From Candidatus Eiseniibacteriota bacterium (GTDB lineage: Bacteria; Eisenbacteria; RBG-16-71-46; CAIMUX01): 64,000 nt of DNA. Positions within the stretch are counted from its first letter, which is position 1; each line of letters begins with the position of its first letter. The notes under the pieces are model-generated. The model did no database searches, was not told the origin of the DNA, and saw only the letters and a program-made list of their open reading frames with translations. The stretch spans positions 62,001 through 126,000 of the forward strand of contig CAIMUX010000022.1 of the NCBI GenBank assembly GCA_903844735.1, given 5' to 3'. Positions 56,512 through 64,000 of this stretch are shown here, piece by piece. Made by a program: the position numbers and the translations under genes.

Positions 56512-57845
56512 AGCGCGTCTATATCGAGACCTACGGCTGCCAGATGAACGCGGCGGACAGCGCCCTGATGGAGCACCTTCTCGCCGAAGCGGGATTCGTC
56601 GCCACTCTGGATGTCGCGGAGGCGACCCTCGTGCTCGTCAACACCTGCGCCGTCCGCGAGCGCGCGACCGAGCGCGTCATCCGCCGCCTGCGCGAACTGG
56701 GGCGGCTGAAGCGGGTCCGCCCCGACTTAGTCCTCGGCGTGACCGGCTGTGTCCCGAAACACGAAGGAGAGAGTCTTCTCGCGGCCCTGCCGGAGGTCGA
56801 CCTGTTCGTCGGTCCCGATTCCTATCGTCGTCTGGCGGAACTGGTAGAGGCGGCGGCGCGACGCCCCACGATCGACCTGCGGCTCGACGGCAACGAGGAC
56901 TACGCCGGCTGCGATTCGGTGCGGGTGGAGGCCGGGCACGCCTTCGTCCCGGTGATGCGCGGCTGCGACCGCTTCTGCACGTTCTGCGTCGTGCCCCTGG
57001 CCCGTGGGCGCGAAAAGAGCTTGCCGCTGGATGAGGTGGAGCGGCAGGTCGACGCAGCCGTGGAGCGCGGAGCCCGCACCGTGACCCTTCTGGGGCAAAC
57101 GGTGAACTCCTATCACCACGGCGAGCACACCTTTTTCGATCTTCTCGACCGGGTGTCCCGAGTTCCGGGGCTTCCGCGGGTTCGCTTCACGTCGCCGCAC
57201 CCGTCGGATTTCCGAGAGGAGCATTTCCGTCTCATGGCGGAGCGGCCGGTGCTCTGCCCGCACCTGCACCTGCCGGTGCAGTCGGGTGCCGACCGGGTGC
57301 TCGCCGACATGAAGCGCGGTTACACCCGCGACGATTTTCTCCGCCTTGTCGGGACGATTCGACGGCATCTGCCGGACGTGGGGCTCACCACCGACCTCAT
57401 GGTCGGCTTTCCGGGGGAGACCGAGGACGACTTTGCGGACACTCTCTCGCTCATGCGGGCCGTCGAATTCGACGGTGCATTCCTCTTCCGCTATTCGGAG
57501 CGGCCCGGCACTTTCGCGGCGCGCAAGCATCCCGACGAGGTTCCTGATGCCGTGAAGGGAGATCGCCTCGCGCGGATGATCGCGTTGCAGGAGGAGCACG
57601 CGTGGCGGCGTTATGCGCGCTGGGTGGGACGCGTGGTGGAGGTGCAGGTGGAGGGTCCCTCGCGTCGAGACCCGCTGCGATCTATGGGGAAGACCCCCGA
57701 TTTCAAGAAGGTGGTGCTGTCATGCCTGCACTCGGTGGGCGAGACCGTCCATGTGCGTGTGGCCCGCTCCACCTCTCATTCGCTTCTGGCGGAAGGTGTG
57801 CCGATCGAGGGAGAGGATCCGGCGGCACCGGCGGTCGACGGCTGA
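56508..57845 (+). CDS. miaB: MiaB, tRNA-2-methylthio-N6-dimethylallyladenosine synthase
   Basis: A 445-residue MiaB: YIETYGCQMNAADS with the first auxiliary-cluster Cys, VNTCAVRERA and TGCVPKHEG with the other two, then radical SAM MRGCDRFCTFCVVP and LPVQSGADRVLADMKRGYTR, and a TRAM domain at the end. It methylthiolates i6A37 in tRNA. It starts with GTG overlapping the mtaB stop, so the two tRNA methylthiolation enzymes are translated together. Confidence 0.95.
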   Translation: MKRVYIETYGCQMNAADSALMEHLLAEAGFVATLDVAEATLVLVNTCAVRERATERVIRRLRELGRLKRVRPDLVLGVTGCVPKHEGESLLAALPEVDLFVGPDSYRRLAELVEAAARRPTIDLRLDGNEDYAGCDSVRVEAGHAFVPVMRGCDRFCTFCVVPLARGREKSLPLDEVERQVDAAVERGARTVTLLGQTVNSYHHGEHTFFDLLDRVSRVPGLPRVRFTSPHPSDFREEHFRLMAERPVLCPHLHLPVQSGADRVLADMKRGYTRDDFLRLVGTIRRHLPDVGLTTDLMVGFPGETEDDFADTLSLMRAVEFDGAFLFRYSERPGTFAARKHPDEVPDAVKGDRLARMIALQEEHAWRRYARWVGRVVEVQVEGPSRRDPLRSMGKTPDFKKVVLSCLHSVGETVHVRVARSTSHSLLAEGVPIEGEDPAAPAVDG

Positions 57846-57909
57846 CCCGCGGGACGCAGCGCCGTAGGCGAGGCAGAGGCGAGGTTCGCGGCGAGGTCCG
57901 CGGAACGTC

Positions 57910-58569
57910 TCAGGGCCAGAAGAAGTCCGGTTGGTTGGTCGGCACCTTGATGTACCGGTACCATCGTCGCAGGCCCGCTAGCATGAGCGTCAAGCCGAAC
58001 AACGCCTGAACCAGCAGCAGCGCGAGGTAGGTCCCGAGCAGCGACCGCAGTCGGGCCAATTCCAACGGGGCGGCGGTGGCGGTTAGTTCCGGGGCGGCGC
58101 GCAGCAGTTCCCATGCCCGAGGGGCGAGGAAGACCTGCTGTCCGGTGGAGATGGCGGTCATGACCAGGATGAGGACTACCGAGCCGAGGATCGTGCGCGT
58201 GTCGCGCAATGTAAGGAGGTGCATGAGCAGCGTGGTGAGCAGCAGGAGGCTCCCGGCTCCGCAGCCGAGCAGTCCCAGCCGGCCGAGCATTTCAAGGGAC
58301 AGGCGCACCGCCTGGCCCGCGTCGGCCAGCCCGGCGAGGAGCATGGGCACCGCCAGTGACGCCGCGAAGGCGAGCGAGCCGGTCCACAGCGATAGCAGGA
58401 CCTGGTGGGTCGCTTCCAGCACCATGGCACTCCAGCTTATCCGCCGGGTCTGCGGCAGCGAGAGCACTTTCTGCGGGTCCGGTCGCATCGCTTCGGCCAA
58501 AGTCTCCTCCCCATTGTCCTGCGCCGGTGCTGTCGTTGTTGCGAGCGGTGTGGCGCGGGTGACGCTCAC
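57910..58569 (-). CDS. small membrane protein (DUF4149-like)
   Basis: A 219-residue protein with four membrane helices after a ~45-residue soluble start. LLSLWTGSLAFAASLAVPML, then a helix pair with LLMHLLTL, resembles the DUF4149/TMEM205 group. The function is unknown. Its start (GTG 58569) lies 53 bases from the divergent cysteine desulfurase. Confidence 0.6.
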   Translation of the reverse strand: MSVTRATPLATTTAPAQDNGEETLAEAMRPDPQKVLSLPQTRRISWSAMVLEATHQVLLSLWTGSLAFAASLAVPMLLAGLADAGQAVRLSLEMLGRLGLLGCGAGSLLLLTTLLMHLLTLRDTRTILGSVVLILVMTAISTGQQVFLAPRAWELLRAAPELTATAAPLELARLRSLLGTYLALLLVQALFGLTLMLAGLRRWYRYIKVPTNQPDFFWP

Positions 58570-58622
58570 CCTTGCCAGTTATCGTCCGTTCCTGGCCGTT
58601 TGCCCAGCTCGCGATTGCTGAT

Positions 58623-59789
58623 ATGGCATCCCGGCTGATCTACTTCGACTATGCCGCGACGACCCCGCTCGACCGGCGGGCACGGGCGGCGATGCTGCCG
58701 TACCTGGGCGAAGCGTTTGGGAACCCGGATAGCCGGAGCCACGCCTTTGGTTGGGAAGCCGAGGAGGCGGTGGCTGTGGCGCGGGAGCGGGTGGCCGCGC
58801 TGCTCGGCGCAACTCCGGAGGAGATCGTGTTCACCTCCGGGGCCACGGAGTCGCTGAACCTCGCTCTCAAGGGCCTGCTGCGCGGCTGCGGCCGTCAGAA
58901 TGCTCACCTCGTCACCACGACCATCGAGCACGCCGCGGGGCGCGAGGTCGCCCGAGCCTTGGCGCGCGAAGGGCTCGGTGTCACGACGGTCCCGCCAGGG
59001 ATCGGGGGGCACCTCGATCCCGCCGCTGTGGAGGCCGCGATCCGGCCCGAGACGGTCCTCGTCTCGGTGATCCACGGTAACAACGAAATCGGCACGCTGG
59101 CGGACTTGGAAGCGATCGGCGCGGCCTGTGCGCGGCGTGGTGTGTTCCTGCATGCCGACGCGACGCAGTCGTTCGGAAAAGTGCCCCTCGACCCCGGGTC
59201 CGCGGGCGTGCACCTCCTCTCCTGTTCCTCGCACAAGATCTGCGGACCGAAGGGGGCCGGGGCGCTCTATGTGAGACGGCAGAGCCCGCGCTTGCCGTTG
59301 CGGCCGCTGGTGGAGGGGGGAGGACAGGAACAGGGCCTGCGGCCGGGGACGCTGAATGTCCCTTCCATTGCCGGGTTCGGGGAGGCGTGCCGGATCGCCC
59401 TCGACGAGATGCCGGAAGAGTCGTTGAGGGTCGCGGGCCTCCGCGACCAACTGGAGAGGGCGCTTTGTGGGGGGCTCGACGGCGTCACCGTCCACGGCAC
59501 GGAGCCACGCCTGCCGGGGATCAGCAATCTCGGGTTCGATGGCGTGGCCGCAGAGGCGATCCTTCTCGGCCTGCGTCGGGTGGCGCTCTCCGCGGGGAGT
59601 GCCTGTGCCTCCGGATCGCTTGAGCCGTCGCCGGTCCTGTTGTCCCTCGGGCTGGAGCCGAAGCATGCCCGCCGCGCACTTCGCTTCAGCCTCGGCCGCT
59701 TCACCACCGTCGCGGAGGTGGAGACCGTCATCCGGGAGCTTACGGAGCTGGTCTTGCGACTGCGTGCGGCCGGGCCGGTTGCGACGTGA
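58623..59789 (+). CDS. cysteine desulfurase (NifS/IscS-like)
   Basis: A 388-residue PLP enzyme: YFDYAATTPLDRRA, FTSGATESLNLAL, the PLP lysine in SCSSHKICGPKGAGALYV and the sulfur-carrying Cys in SAGSACASGS. It supplies sulfur for Fe-S clusters and tRNA thiolation, which fits the nearby mtaB-miaB genes. ATG 58623 starts where homology starts; an earlier frame start at 58572 overlaps the divergent gene. Confidence 0.93.
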   Translation: MASRLIYFDYAATTPLDRRARAAMLPYLGEAFGNPDSRSHAFGWEAEEAVAVARERVAALLGATPEEIVFTSGATESLNLALKGLLRGCGRQNAHLVTTTIEHAAGREVARALAREGLGVTTVPPGIGGHLDPAAVEAAIRPETVLVSVIHGNNEIGTLADLEAIGAACARRGVFLHADATQSFGKVPLDPGSAGVHLLSCSSHKICGPKGAGALYVRRQSPRLPLRPLVEGGGQEQGLRPGTLNVPSIAGFGEACRIALDEMPEESLRVAGLRDQLERALCGGLDGVTVHGTEPRLPGISNLGFDGVAAEAILLGLRRVALSAGSACASGSLEPSPVLLSLGLEPKHARRALRFSLGRFTTVAEVETVIRELTELVLRLRAAGPVAT

Positions 59790-59840
59790 GCAAGCCCGAA
59801 GCCCGAAGCCAGTCGTATTCGTTCTCTACTGCGAATCTTA
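59789..59840. repeat. dispersed GAAGCCC-type repeat, copy E
   Basis: GCCCGAAGCCCGAAGCC is followed by AGTCGTATTCGTTCTCTACT, nearly the same tail as copy B at 44837. Confidence 0.6.
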
Positions 59841-59978
59841 GGGGCCGGAAAGAACCTTGACATCCGCAGCGCGAGGCGCCCACATTCCGTAGCGGCCCGG
59901 CCGATCGGGGGGCACCCGTCGCCGGGACCGTGATGCTATCAGATCAGGGACAGCAACGAGGACCGCACCGGGGGTGGC

Positions 59979-61019
59979 ATGAGAGAAGTGGAGCGATGGC
60001 CGGCGCTGCGACGCATCATAGCCGGCGCGAATCGCTTCCTCGTGACCTCCCACGTTTTTCCCGAAGGGGATGCTATCGGGTCTGAGGTGGCGCTCGCCCA
60101 ACACCTGCGTCTCCTGGGCAAGGACGTCATCATCTGCAATGATGGTCCGCCCCCCGATCGATATCGGTTCCTCACGCGCCACCACCCGGTCCATTCTGCC
60201 GAGAGCGCTTGGCCCGAGCCTGGTTGGATCGAGGCCGCCATCTGTGTCGACGTCAGCAGTTGGGACTATCTCGGTACCGTGGCGCGGCGCCTTCGGGCGG
60301 CCCGACCGGTCATCGTCTCCATCGACCATCACCACGCGAGCGCCGGGTTCGGCGATCTCGACCTCATCGTGGAGGGCGCGGCCGCCACCGGCGAGATCCT
60401 CTACCGGTATTTCGTCGCTACCGGAGCGGAGATCACCCCGGGGATGGCCGAGGCGCTCTACGCGGCGATCCTCTTCGATACCTGGGGATTTCGCCTGCCC
60501 AACACGGGCAACGGGACGCTGCTCTTGGCGGCGGAAATCCTTGCCCTGGGGGTTGATCACCGTTCGGTATGCACCCATATCTTCGAGGCCGACTCTTTTC
60601 CAAAGCTCGATCTGCTGCGGCTCGCGCTCGGCACGCTGCGCAGCGAGTGCGAAGGACGGCTGGCGTGGCTCGTCATCCCCGAGGATCTCTTTCTTGCCAC
60701 CGGGGCCGAGTTTGCCGACGGGGATGGAATCCTCGATTTTCTGCTGAGCCTGCGCGATCTGGAGATCTGTGTGATGTTCCGCCAGCAGGGCAGTCGCGGC
60801 GTGAAGGTGACCTTCCGCTCCAAGGGATGCCACGATGTCGGTTGCCTGGCCGAGGGCCTGGGTGGGGGCGGGCGTGCCACCGCCTCGGGTGTGCTCCTCC
60901 CCATGAGCATCAGCGACGCCATGGACTGCGTCCTTCCGCGCCTGCATGCGCTGGTGGATGGACAGCCCGCGGACTTTGCGGACTCGGAGATCCTGCCCCG
61001 CGTCTCCGGCCTCTCCTGA
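59979..61019 (+). CDS. DHH/DHHA1 family phosphoesterase (NrnA-like)
   Basis: A 346-residue DHH protein: [20 protein letters not shown] (metal site; Glu at the first Asp of the usual PDGDA box, as in several NrnA-type proteins), [25 protein letters not shown] and a C-terminal DHHA1 end with [10 protein letters not shown]. The family degrades nano-RNA, c-di-AMP breakdown products or pAp. Which of these applies here is not clear. Confidence 0.88.
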   Translation: MREVERWPALRRIIAGANRFLVTSHVFPEGDAIGSEVALAQHLRLLGKDVIICNDGPPPDRYRFLTRHHPVHSAESAWPEPGWIEAAICVDVSSWDYLGTVARRLRAARPVIVSIDHHHASAGFGDLDLIVEGAAATGEILYRYFVATGAEITPGMAEALYAAILFDTWGFRLPNTGNGTLLLAAEILALGVDHRSVCTHIFEADSFPKLDLLRLALGTLRSECEGRLAWLVIPEDLFLATGAEFADGDGILDFLLSLRDLEICVMFRQQGSRGVKVTFRSKGCHDVGCLAEGLGGGGRATASGVLLPMSISDAMDCVLPRLHALVDGQPADFADSEILPRVSGLS

Positions 61020-61165
61020 TCCGCTCCCGGGGAAAGCTGGATGGACAGATGCCCGGTTGTACACTGGCTGAGCTCGTGCTCTGCGAGTCACGCACCAATC
61101 CTGACCGATATCGCGGGTCGGTGGCGGCGCTTGAGGACTCGGCCGGGCAGGTGGGGGAGGCGATG

Positions 61166-61819
61166 ATGGCCGAGGAAATGAGAGCCACGGAGTCTGTGGC
61201 TGGGGAGAGGGCTGGAGAAGAGGCCGGAGATATGACTGGGGACATGGAGGGCGGGGAGAGAGATCCGCTGGAACCGTTGGCTCGGCGATGGCTGTCCGAG
61301 CTGGGGGAGGATCCTGACCGCGAGGGGCTGCGCCGCACGCCCGAGCGACTGGCGCGTGCCTACCGGTTCCTCACCCGCGGTTACCACGAGAAGGTCGAGG
61401 ATGTCCTAAACGGAGCCGTTTTCGAGGAGTCCTACGATGAGATGGTGATCGTGAAGGATATCGACTTCTACTCGATGTGCGAGCATCACATGCTCCCCTT
61501 CTACGGCAAGGCCCACATCGCGTACATCCCGAAGGGGCGCATCGTCGGGCTCTCCAAGCTGCCGCGCATTGTCGACCTCTTTTCGCGGAGGCTGCAGGTG
61601 CAGGAGCGGATGACGCAGCAGATCGCCTACTGCATCCAGGAAGCAGTGCATCCGCTCGGCGTGGCCGTGGTGGTGGAGGCGTTCCACCTCTGTATCGCCA
61701 TGCGCGGCGTAGAGAAGCGGAACTCGACCACCACCACGAGCACCATGTTGGGGGCCTTCCGCAACCACCGGGAGACCCGCATGGAGTTCATGACGCTGTT
61801 GCAGCACCGGTCCATTTAG
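61166..61819 (+). CDS. folE: GTP cyclohydrolase I
   Basis: The enzyme turns GTP into dihydroneopterin triphosphate for folate and pterin synthesis. The zinc site [20 protein letters not shown] and [16 protein letters not shown] are present, with the third ligand Cys in [12 protein letters not shown] 61166 follows GGGGAGG by five bases. Residues ~10-33 are an acidic segment from five 12-bp repeats (61202-61261), which lengthens the N-terminus compared with typical FolE. It ends convergently, overlapping the next gene by four bases. Confidence 0.94.
   Translation: MAEEMRATESVAGERAGEEAGDMTGDMEGGERDPLEPLARRWLSELGEDPDREGLRRTPERLARAYRFLTRGYHEKVEDVLNGAVFEESYDEMVIVKDIDFYSMCEHHMLPFYGKAHIAYIPKGRIVGLSKLPRIVDLFSRRLQVQERMTQQIAYCIQEAVHPLGVAVVVEAFHLCIAMRGVEKRNSTTTTSTMLGAFRNHRETRMEFMTLLQHRSI
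61202..61261. repeat. five 12-bp tandem repeats in folE
   Basis: Units like GGAGAAGAGGCC and GGAGATATGACT follow each other without interruption and stay in frame in the N-terminal extension. Confidence 0.65.
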
Positions 61820-62697
61820 CGCACCAGCGCCAGGACCAAGGGGATGATGACGAGCGCGAGGAGCGTCCCGAGCAGGACCGCCCCGGCCACGCCCTCGTCG
61901 TCGCGCCCGGCGCTACGCACGAGCACCACGTTAATCATGGCGGGCGGCAGGAGCGCGTAGAGCACAAGGACGGTGCGCAGGAGTCCTGTGGGCTTGAGCA
62001 GCGGTAGGATCACCAGAAGCGCCAACGCCCCGCCGACGTAGCGCGCCGCCGTGATCACGAGCGCCGGGCGCAGAGCACAGAGCCGTGTTCGGGCGAGCGA
62101 GTCGCCGAAAAGGACCAACATCAGCGGGATCGCGGCAGCCGCCGCCAGACGGATCGGCGCCAGCACCGGCTCAGGAAGCCGGACCCCGGCCAACCGCAGC
62201 ACCCCCGCCGCGGCGGTCGCCCAGAGCGCCGGCTCGGCCAGCGCCCGCCGCATCTGCCCCTTTCCATGCACCAGCACGATCCCCAGGGAGTATATCGCGA
62301 CGTTGGTCACCGTGAAGCAGACCACGCCGATCGAGAGGCCATCCGGACCGTAGATGGCCAGCAGGAGAGGAAAGGGAAGGTTGGCGGCGTTGACGAACGC
62401 CACGGGAAGCAGGTACTCACTTCGGTCGCGCCAACCGGCGAGGCGGATGGCCGCGAGGCCTACAAGGACTCCGCAGCCGATCTGGATCGCGGTCGCGCCG
62501 GCGGCGGTGGCGAAGGCGGATGCGGTCAGCCGCGAGTCGAGGATCGCTTGGAAGGACAGACAGGGAACGAACAGATGCATGCCGAGACGGACGGTTGCCG
62601 ACAAGTCCGGCCGCGTCTTTCGGGCATAGAGCCACGATGCGGCGAGGAGCGCGAAGATCCCGGCGCTGGAGGCCAGGACGGTCGTTAGGTACTGCAT
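61816..62697 (-). CDS. AEC (auxin efflux carrier) family transporter
   Basis: A 293-residue protein with ten membrane helices and family segments: [49 protein letters not shown] and [17 protein letters not shown] proteins export or exchange small organic acids. Start ATG 62697 lacks a strong ribosome-binding site. It is convergent with folE and overlaps it by four bases. Confidence 0.85.
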   Translation of the reverse strand: MQYLTTVLASSAGIFALLAASWLYARKTRPDLSATVRLGMHLFVPCLSFQAILDSRLTASAFATAAGATAIQIGCGVLVGLAAIRLAGWRDRSEYLLPVAFVNAANLPFPLLLAIYGPDGLSIGVVCFTVTNVAIYSLGIVLVHGKGQMRRALAEPALWATAAAGVLRLAGVRLPEPVLAPIRLAAAAAIPLMLVLFGDSLARTRLCALRPALVITAARYVGGALALLVILPLLKPTGLLRTVLVLYALLPPAMINVVLVRSAGRDDEGVAGAVLLGTLLALVIIPLVLALVR

Positions 62698-63417
62698 GGC
62701 CCGGCATGATAGCAAAGCGGCGTGTGCCACACACGGAACCGTGGATGGCGTATGGCCGAAGAACAGGAACGAAGGCCAACCCTGCTTGGAGAGTCGATGT
62801 GATCCGGTTCGCCGAACCGATTCTCGATCGATCCTGGTAGGTGCCGAGGCCGCCTGCGGCGGCGACGTTCCATCGATGTTGATGAGGTGATGAAGGTGTT
62901 TCGGGTGTAGGGGCGGAGCGAATGACGATGTCTTCCGGTCGCTTGGGCGTGGGCCGCGATGTTCGAACTCACCCCTCCCGGCATGCTGCGCTTGTGATGC
63001 GACACATCCGAGGCTGGGTTTTCGGGACACACGCCCGGCGGACGCCTCGCTTGACCATGACCAGCCAGCCAGGGATCTTCCCCAGAGAGACGGCCAGCCG
63101 GGTCGAAGGGGCGGAGTCCACACCGGTCGAGCCAAAAGCCGGGGATTTCGCGGAAACGCCAACCGCTTTCGCGCGCCAGGCCGGGAACCACACCTGTGAC
63201 GGTCCACCCCCAATGGGGCACGACGAGTGGCCCGAAGAGACCTTGCCCTCGCCTTCGGAGCTTGGTTAGACTTTTGTCCGGCCGCTCGGGGTGGGGCGAA
63301 GGGCGCCCGAGGGCGATAGATCGGCTTATCGGCGAGTAGGGTATTTCGCTGGTGGTTTTCGCCCCTCGGGGGGCGTTTCAGAAGCGGGGGTTCCTCACGT
63401 CAGCCAGGAGGTGTCAC
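62698..63417. other. intergenic region, mostly unrecognised
   Basis: A 720-bp gap. I see no gene with family resemblance. A hairpin CGCCCCTCGGGGGGCG lies at ~63359-63374, shortly before the last gene. It may be a terminator-like structure, but no T-run follows. Confidence 0.45.
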
Positions 63418-64000
63418 ATGGAGATGTCGCCCATGCCGACGATCCGGCGCCGCGCGGTGCGTTCGGGGTTGATTGTCATCCTCTTTGCGGGGTTCGCGCT
63501 CTGGACGGCCGGGGGCGCCGCGGCCATCGCGATCTCGGACATCCGGTTCAACCCCGGGTCGCAGGCGGCCCTGTCGTGGGACATGACCGTGACGGTCACC
63601 TGGGATCACTCTCTCGGGTTCTTTGAGGATGACGGCGTGAGGATCTTCGTCCGGCCCATGACGGCCGGCGCTCTCTCCCCCCACTACGCTGCCTCCGGGG
63701 GAACGCTCTACATGCCGGGATCCACGGGCGGCAGCAGCACGTTTCGGATCACGACCGGCAACGTGGTGGTTGACGAGGTCCGGTTCCAGGCGTTCGACCC
63801 GAGCAACAATCTCAGGCTCGAGTTCTTCGTGCCGTGCCTGTTCAATTACGGCGCCTGCGCCCTCTACAACCTGGCGATGACGCCCGCCTCCACCTCGTGC
63901 GTGGCCTACGACCAGAGGATCGAGTTCACGTTCGACTACAGGAACCCCCTGACGGAAGACGTTTACGTCTTCATCCGCCCCTACAGTGGGTTCACCTCGC
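63418..64000 (+). CDS. secreted protein of unknown function (3' end beyond window)
   Basis: AGGAGG lies six bases before ATG 63418, and the frame stays open to the window edge (194 codons). The N-terminus is a signal peptide (RRRAVRSGLIVILFAGFALW, then TAGGAAA). The mature part is beta-rich (MTVTVTWDHSLGFFEDDGVR, GNVVVDEVRFQAFDP), with two similar ~95-residue units in which IRFNPGSQAA and YRNPLTEDVYVFIRP recur in spirit. It is probably an exported, surface-type protein; no family is recognised. Confidence 0.7.
   Translation, partial: MEMSPMPTIRRRAVRSGLIVILFAGFALWTAGGAAAIAISDIRFNPGSQAALSWDMTVTVTWDHSLGFFEDDGVRIFVRPMTAGALSPHYAASGGTLYMPGSTGGSSTFRITTGNVVVDEVRFQAFDPSNNLRLEFFVPCLFNYGACALYNLAMTPASTSCVAYDQRIEFTFDYRNPLTEDVYVFIRPYSGFTS

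Noticed and set aside
63359-63374. Rho-independent terminator before the last gene
   Set aside because: The hairpin CGCCCCTCGGGGGGCG is not followed by a T-run.

Overview
This is a 64-kb piece of a GC-rich (roughly two-thirds GC by eye) bacterial chromosome. It is densely coding on both strands, and I recognise no rRNA, tRNA, CRISPR array or intact insertion sequence. Several traits point to an uncultured FCB-type lineage (Eisenbacteria/Krumholzibacteriota-like). These are a secreted protein with GACC-type Cys repeats, RCC1 repeats and a FlgD-like C-terminal domain, a cobalamin-dependent ribonucleotide reductase, and an ABCC-type ABC transporter. This placement is an inference, not a proof.

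Layout. 0.2-2.1 kb: DinB-like protein and a secreted metallo-beta-lactamase-fold protein. 2.1-6.5 kb: a decayed accessory segment with a dead reverse-transcriptase fragment and a reductive pyrimidine degradation cluster. In that cluster only the dihydropyrimidinase and an aminotransferase are intact; preT and the ureidopropionase survive as fragments at its two ends. 6.6-13.6 kb: envelope/glycan genes (AT-rich GT87-like transferase, radical SAM/SPASM protein, DegT aminotransferase, GT-C transferase, GNAT/FemAB-like protein). 13.7-19.4 kb: PpiD-like chaperone, two overlapping CNNM/CorC genes and a beta-propeller protein. 19.7-31.5 kb: a signalling locus made of a full-length ABCC-type transporter, a large cytosolic hybrid histidine kinase whose sensor resembles a family-5 solute-binding protein, a membrane-anchored partner with a degenerate ATPase, and a divergent Ser/Thr kinase.

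31.7-42.0 kb is the most striking region: a one-directional metal(loid) island. It runs arsR, UPF0718/ArsP-like permease, membrane spermidine-synthase-like protein, second arsR, secreted Cys-rich protein, FtsX/MacB-type permease plus ATPase, ACR3 arsenite exporter, a small Cys-rich ORF, then hgcA and hgcB, the mercury methylation pair. HgcA has the NVWCAAGK cap-helix motif and HgcB has both ferredoxin motifs and the terminal Cys pair. Both arsR genes have sigma70-type promoters with inverted repeats and almost no leader.

42-49 kb: secreted RCC1/FlgD protein, DedA protein and a sigma54-type activator. 49-53.2 kb: an ACT-only protein and a cobalamin adenosyltransferase followed upstream by the B12-dependent ribonucleotide reductase, so corrinoid supply links to both HgcA and DNA synthesis. 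53.2-64 kb: a sulfatase-modifying-factor remnant between dispersed repeats, a LysR regulator, mtaB-miaB, cysteine desulfurase, DHH phosphoesterase, folE, an AEC transporter and a truncated secreted protein at the window edge.

A genome-wide feature is the presence of degenerate tandem repeats with 12-, 15-, 24- or 36-bp units, both inside genes (always in frame) and between them, plus a dispersed element built on a GAAGCCC heptamer.
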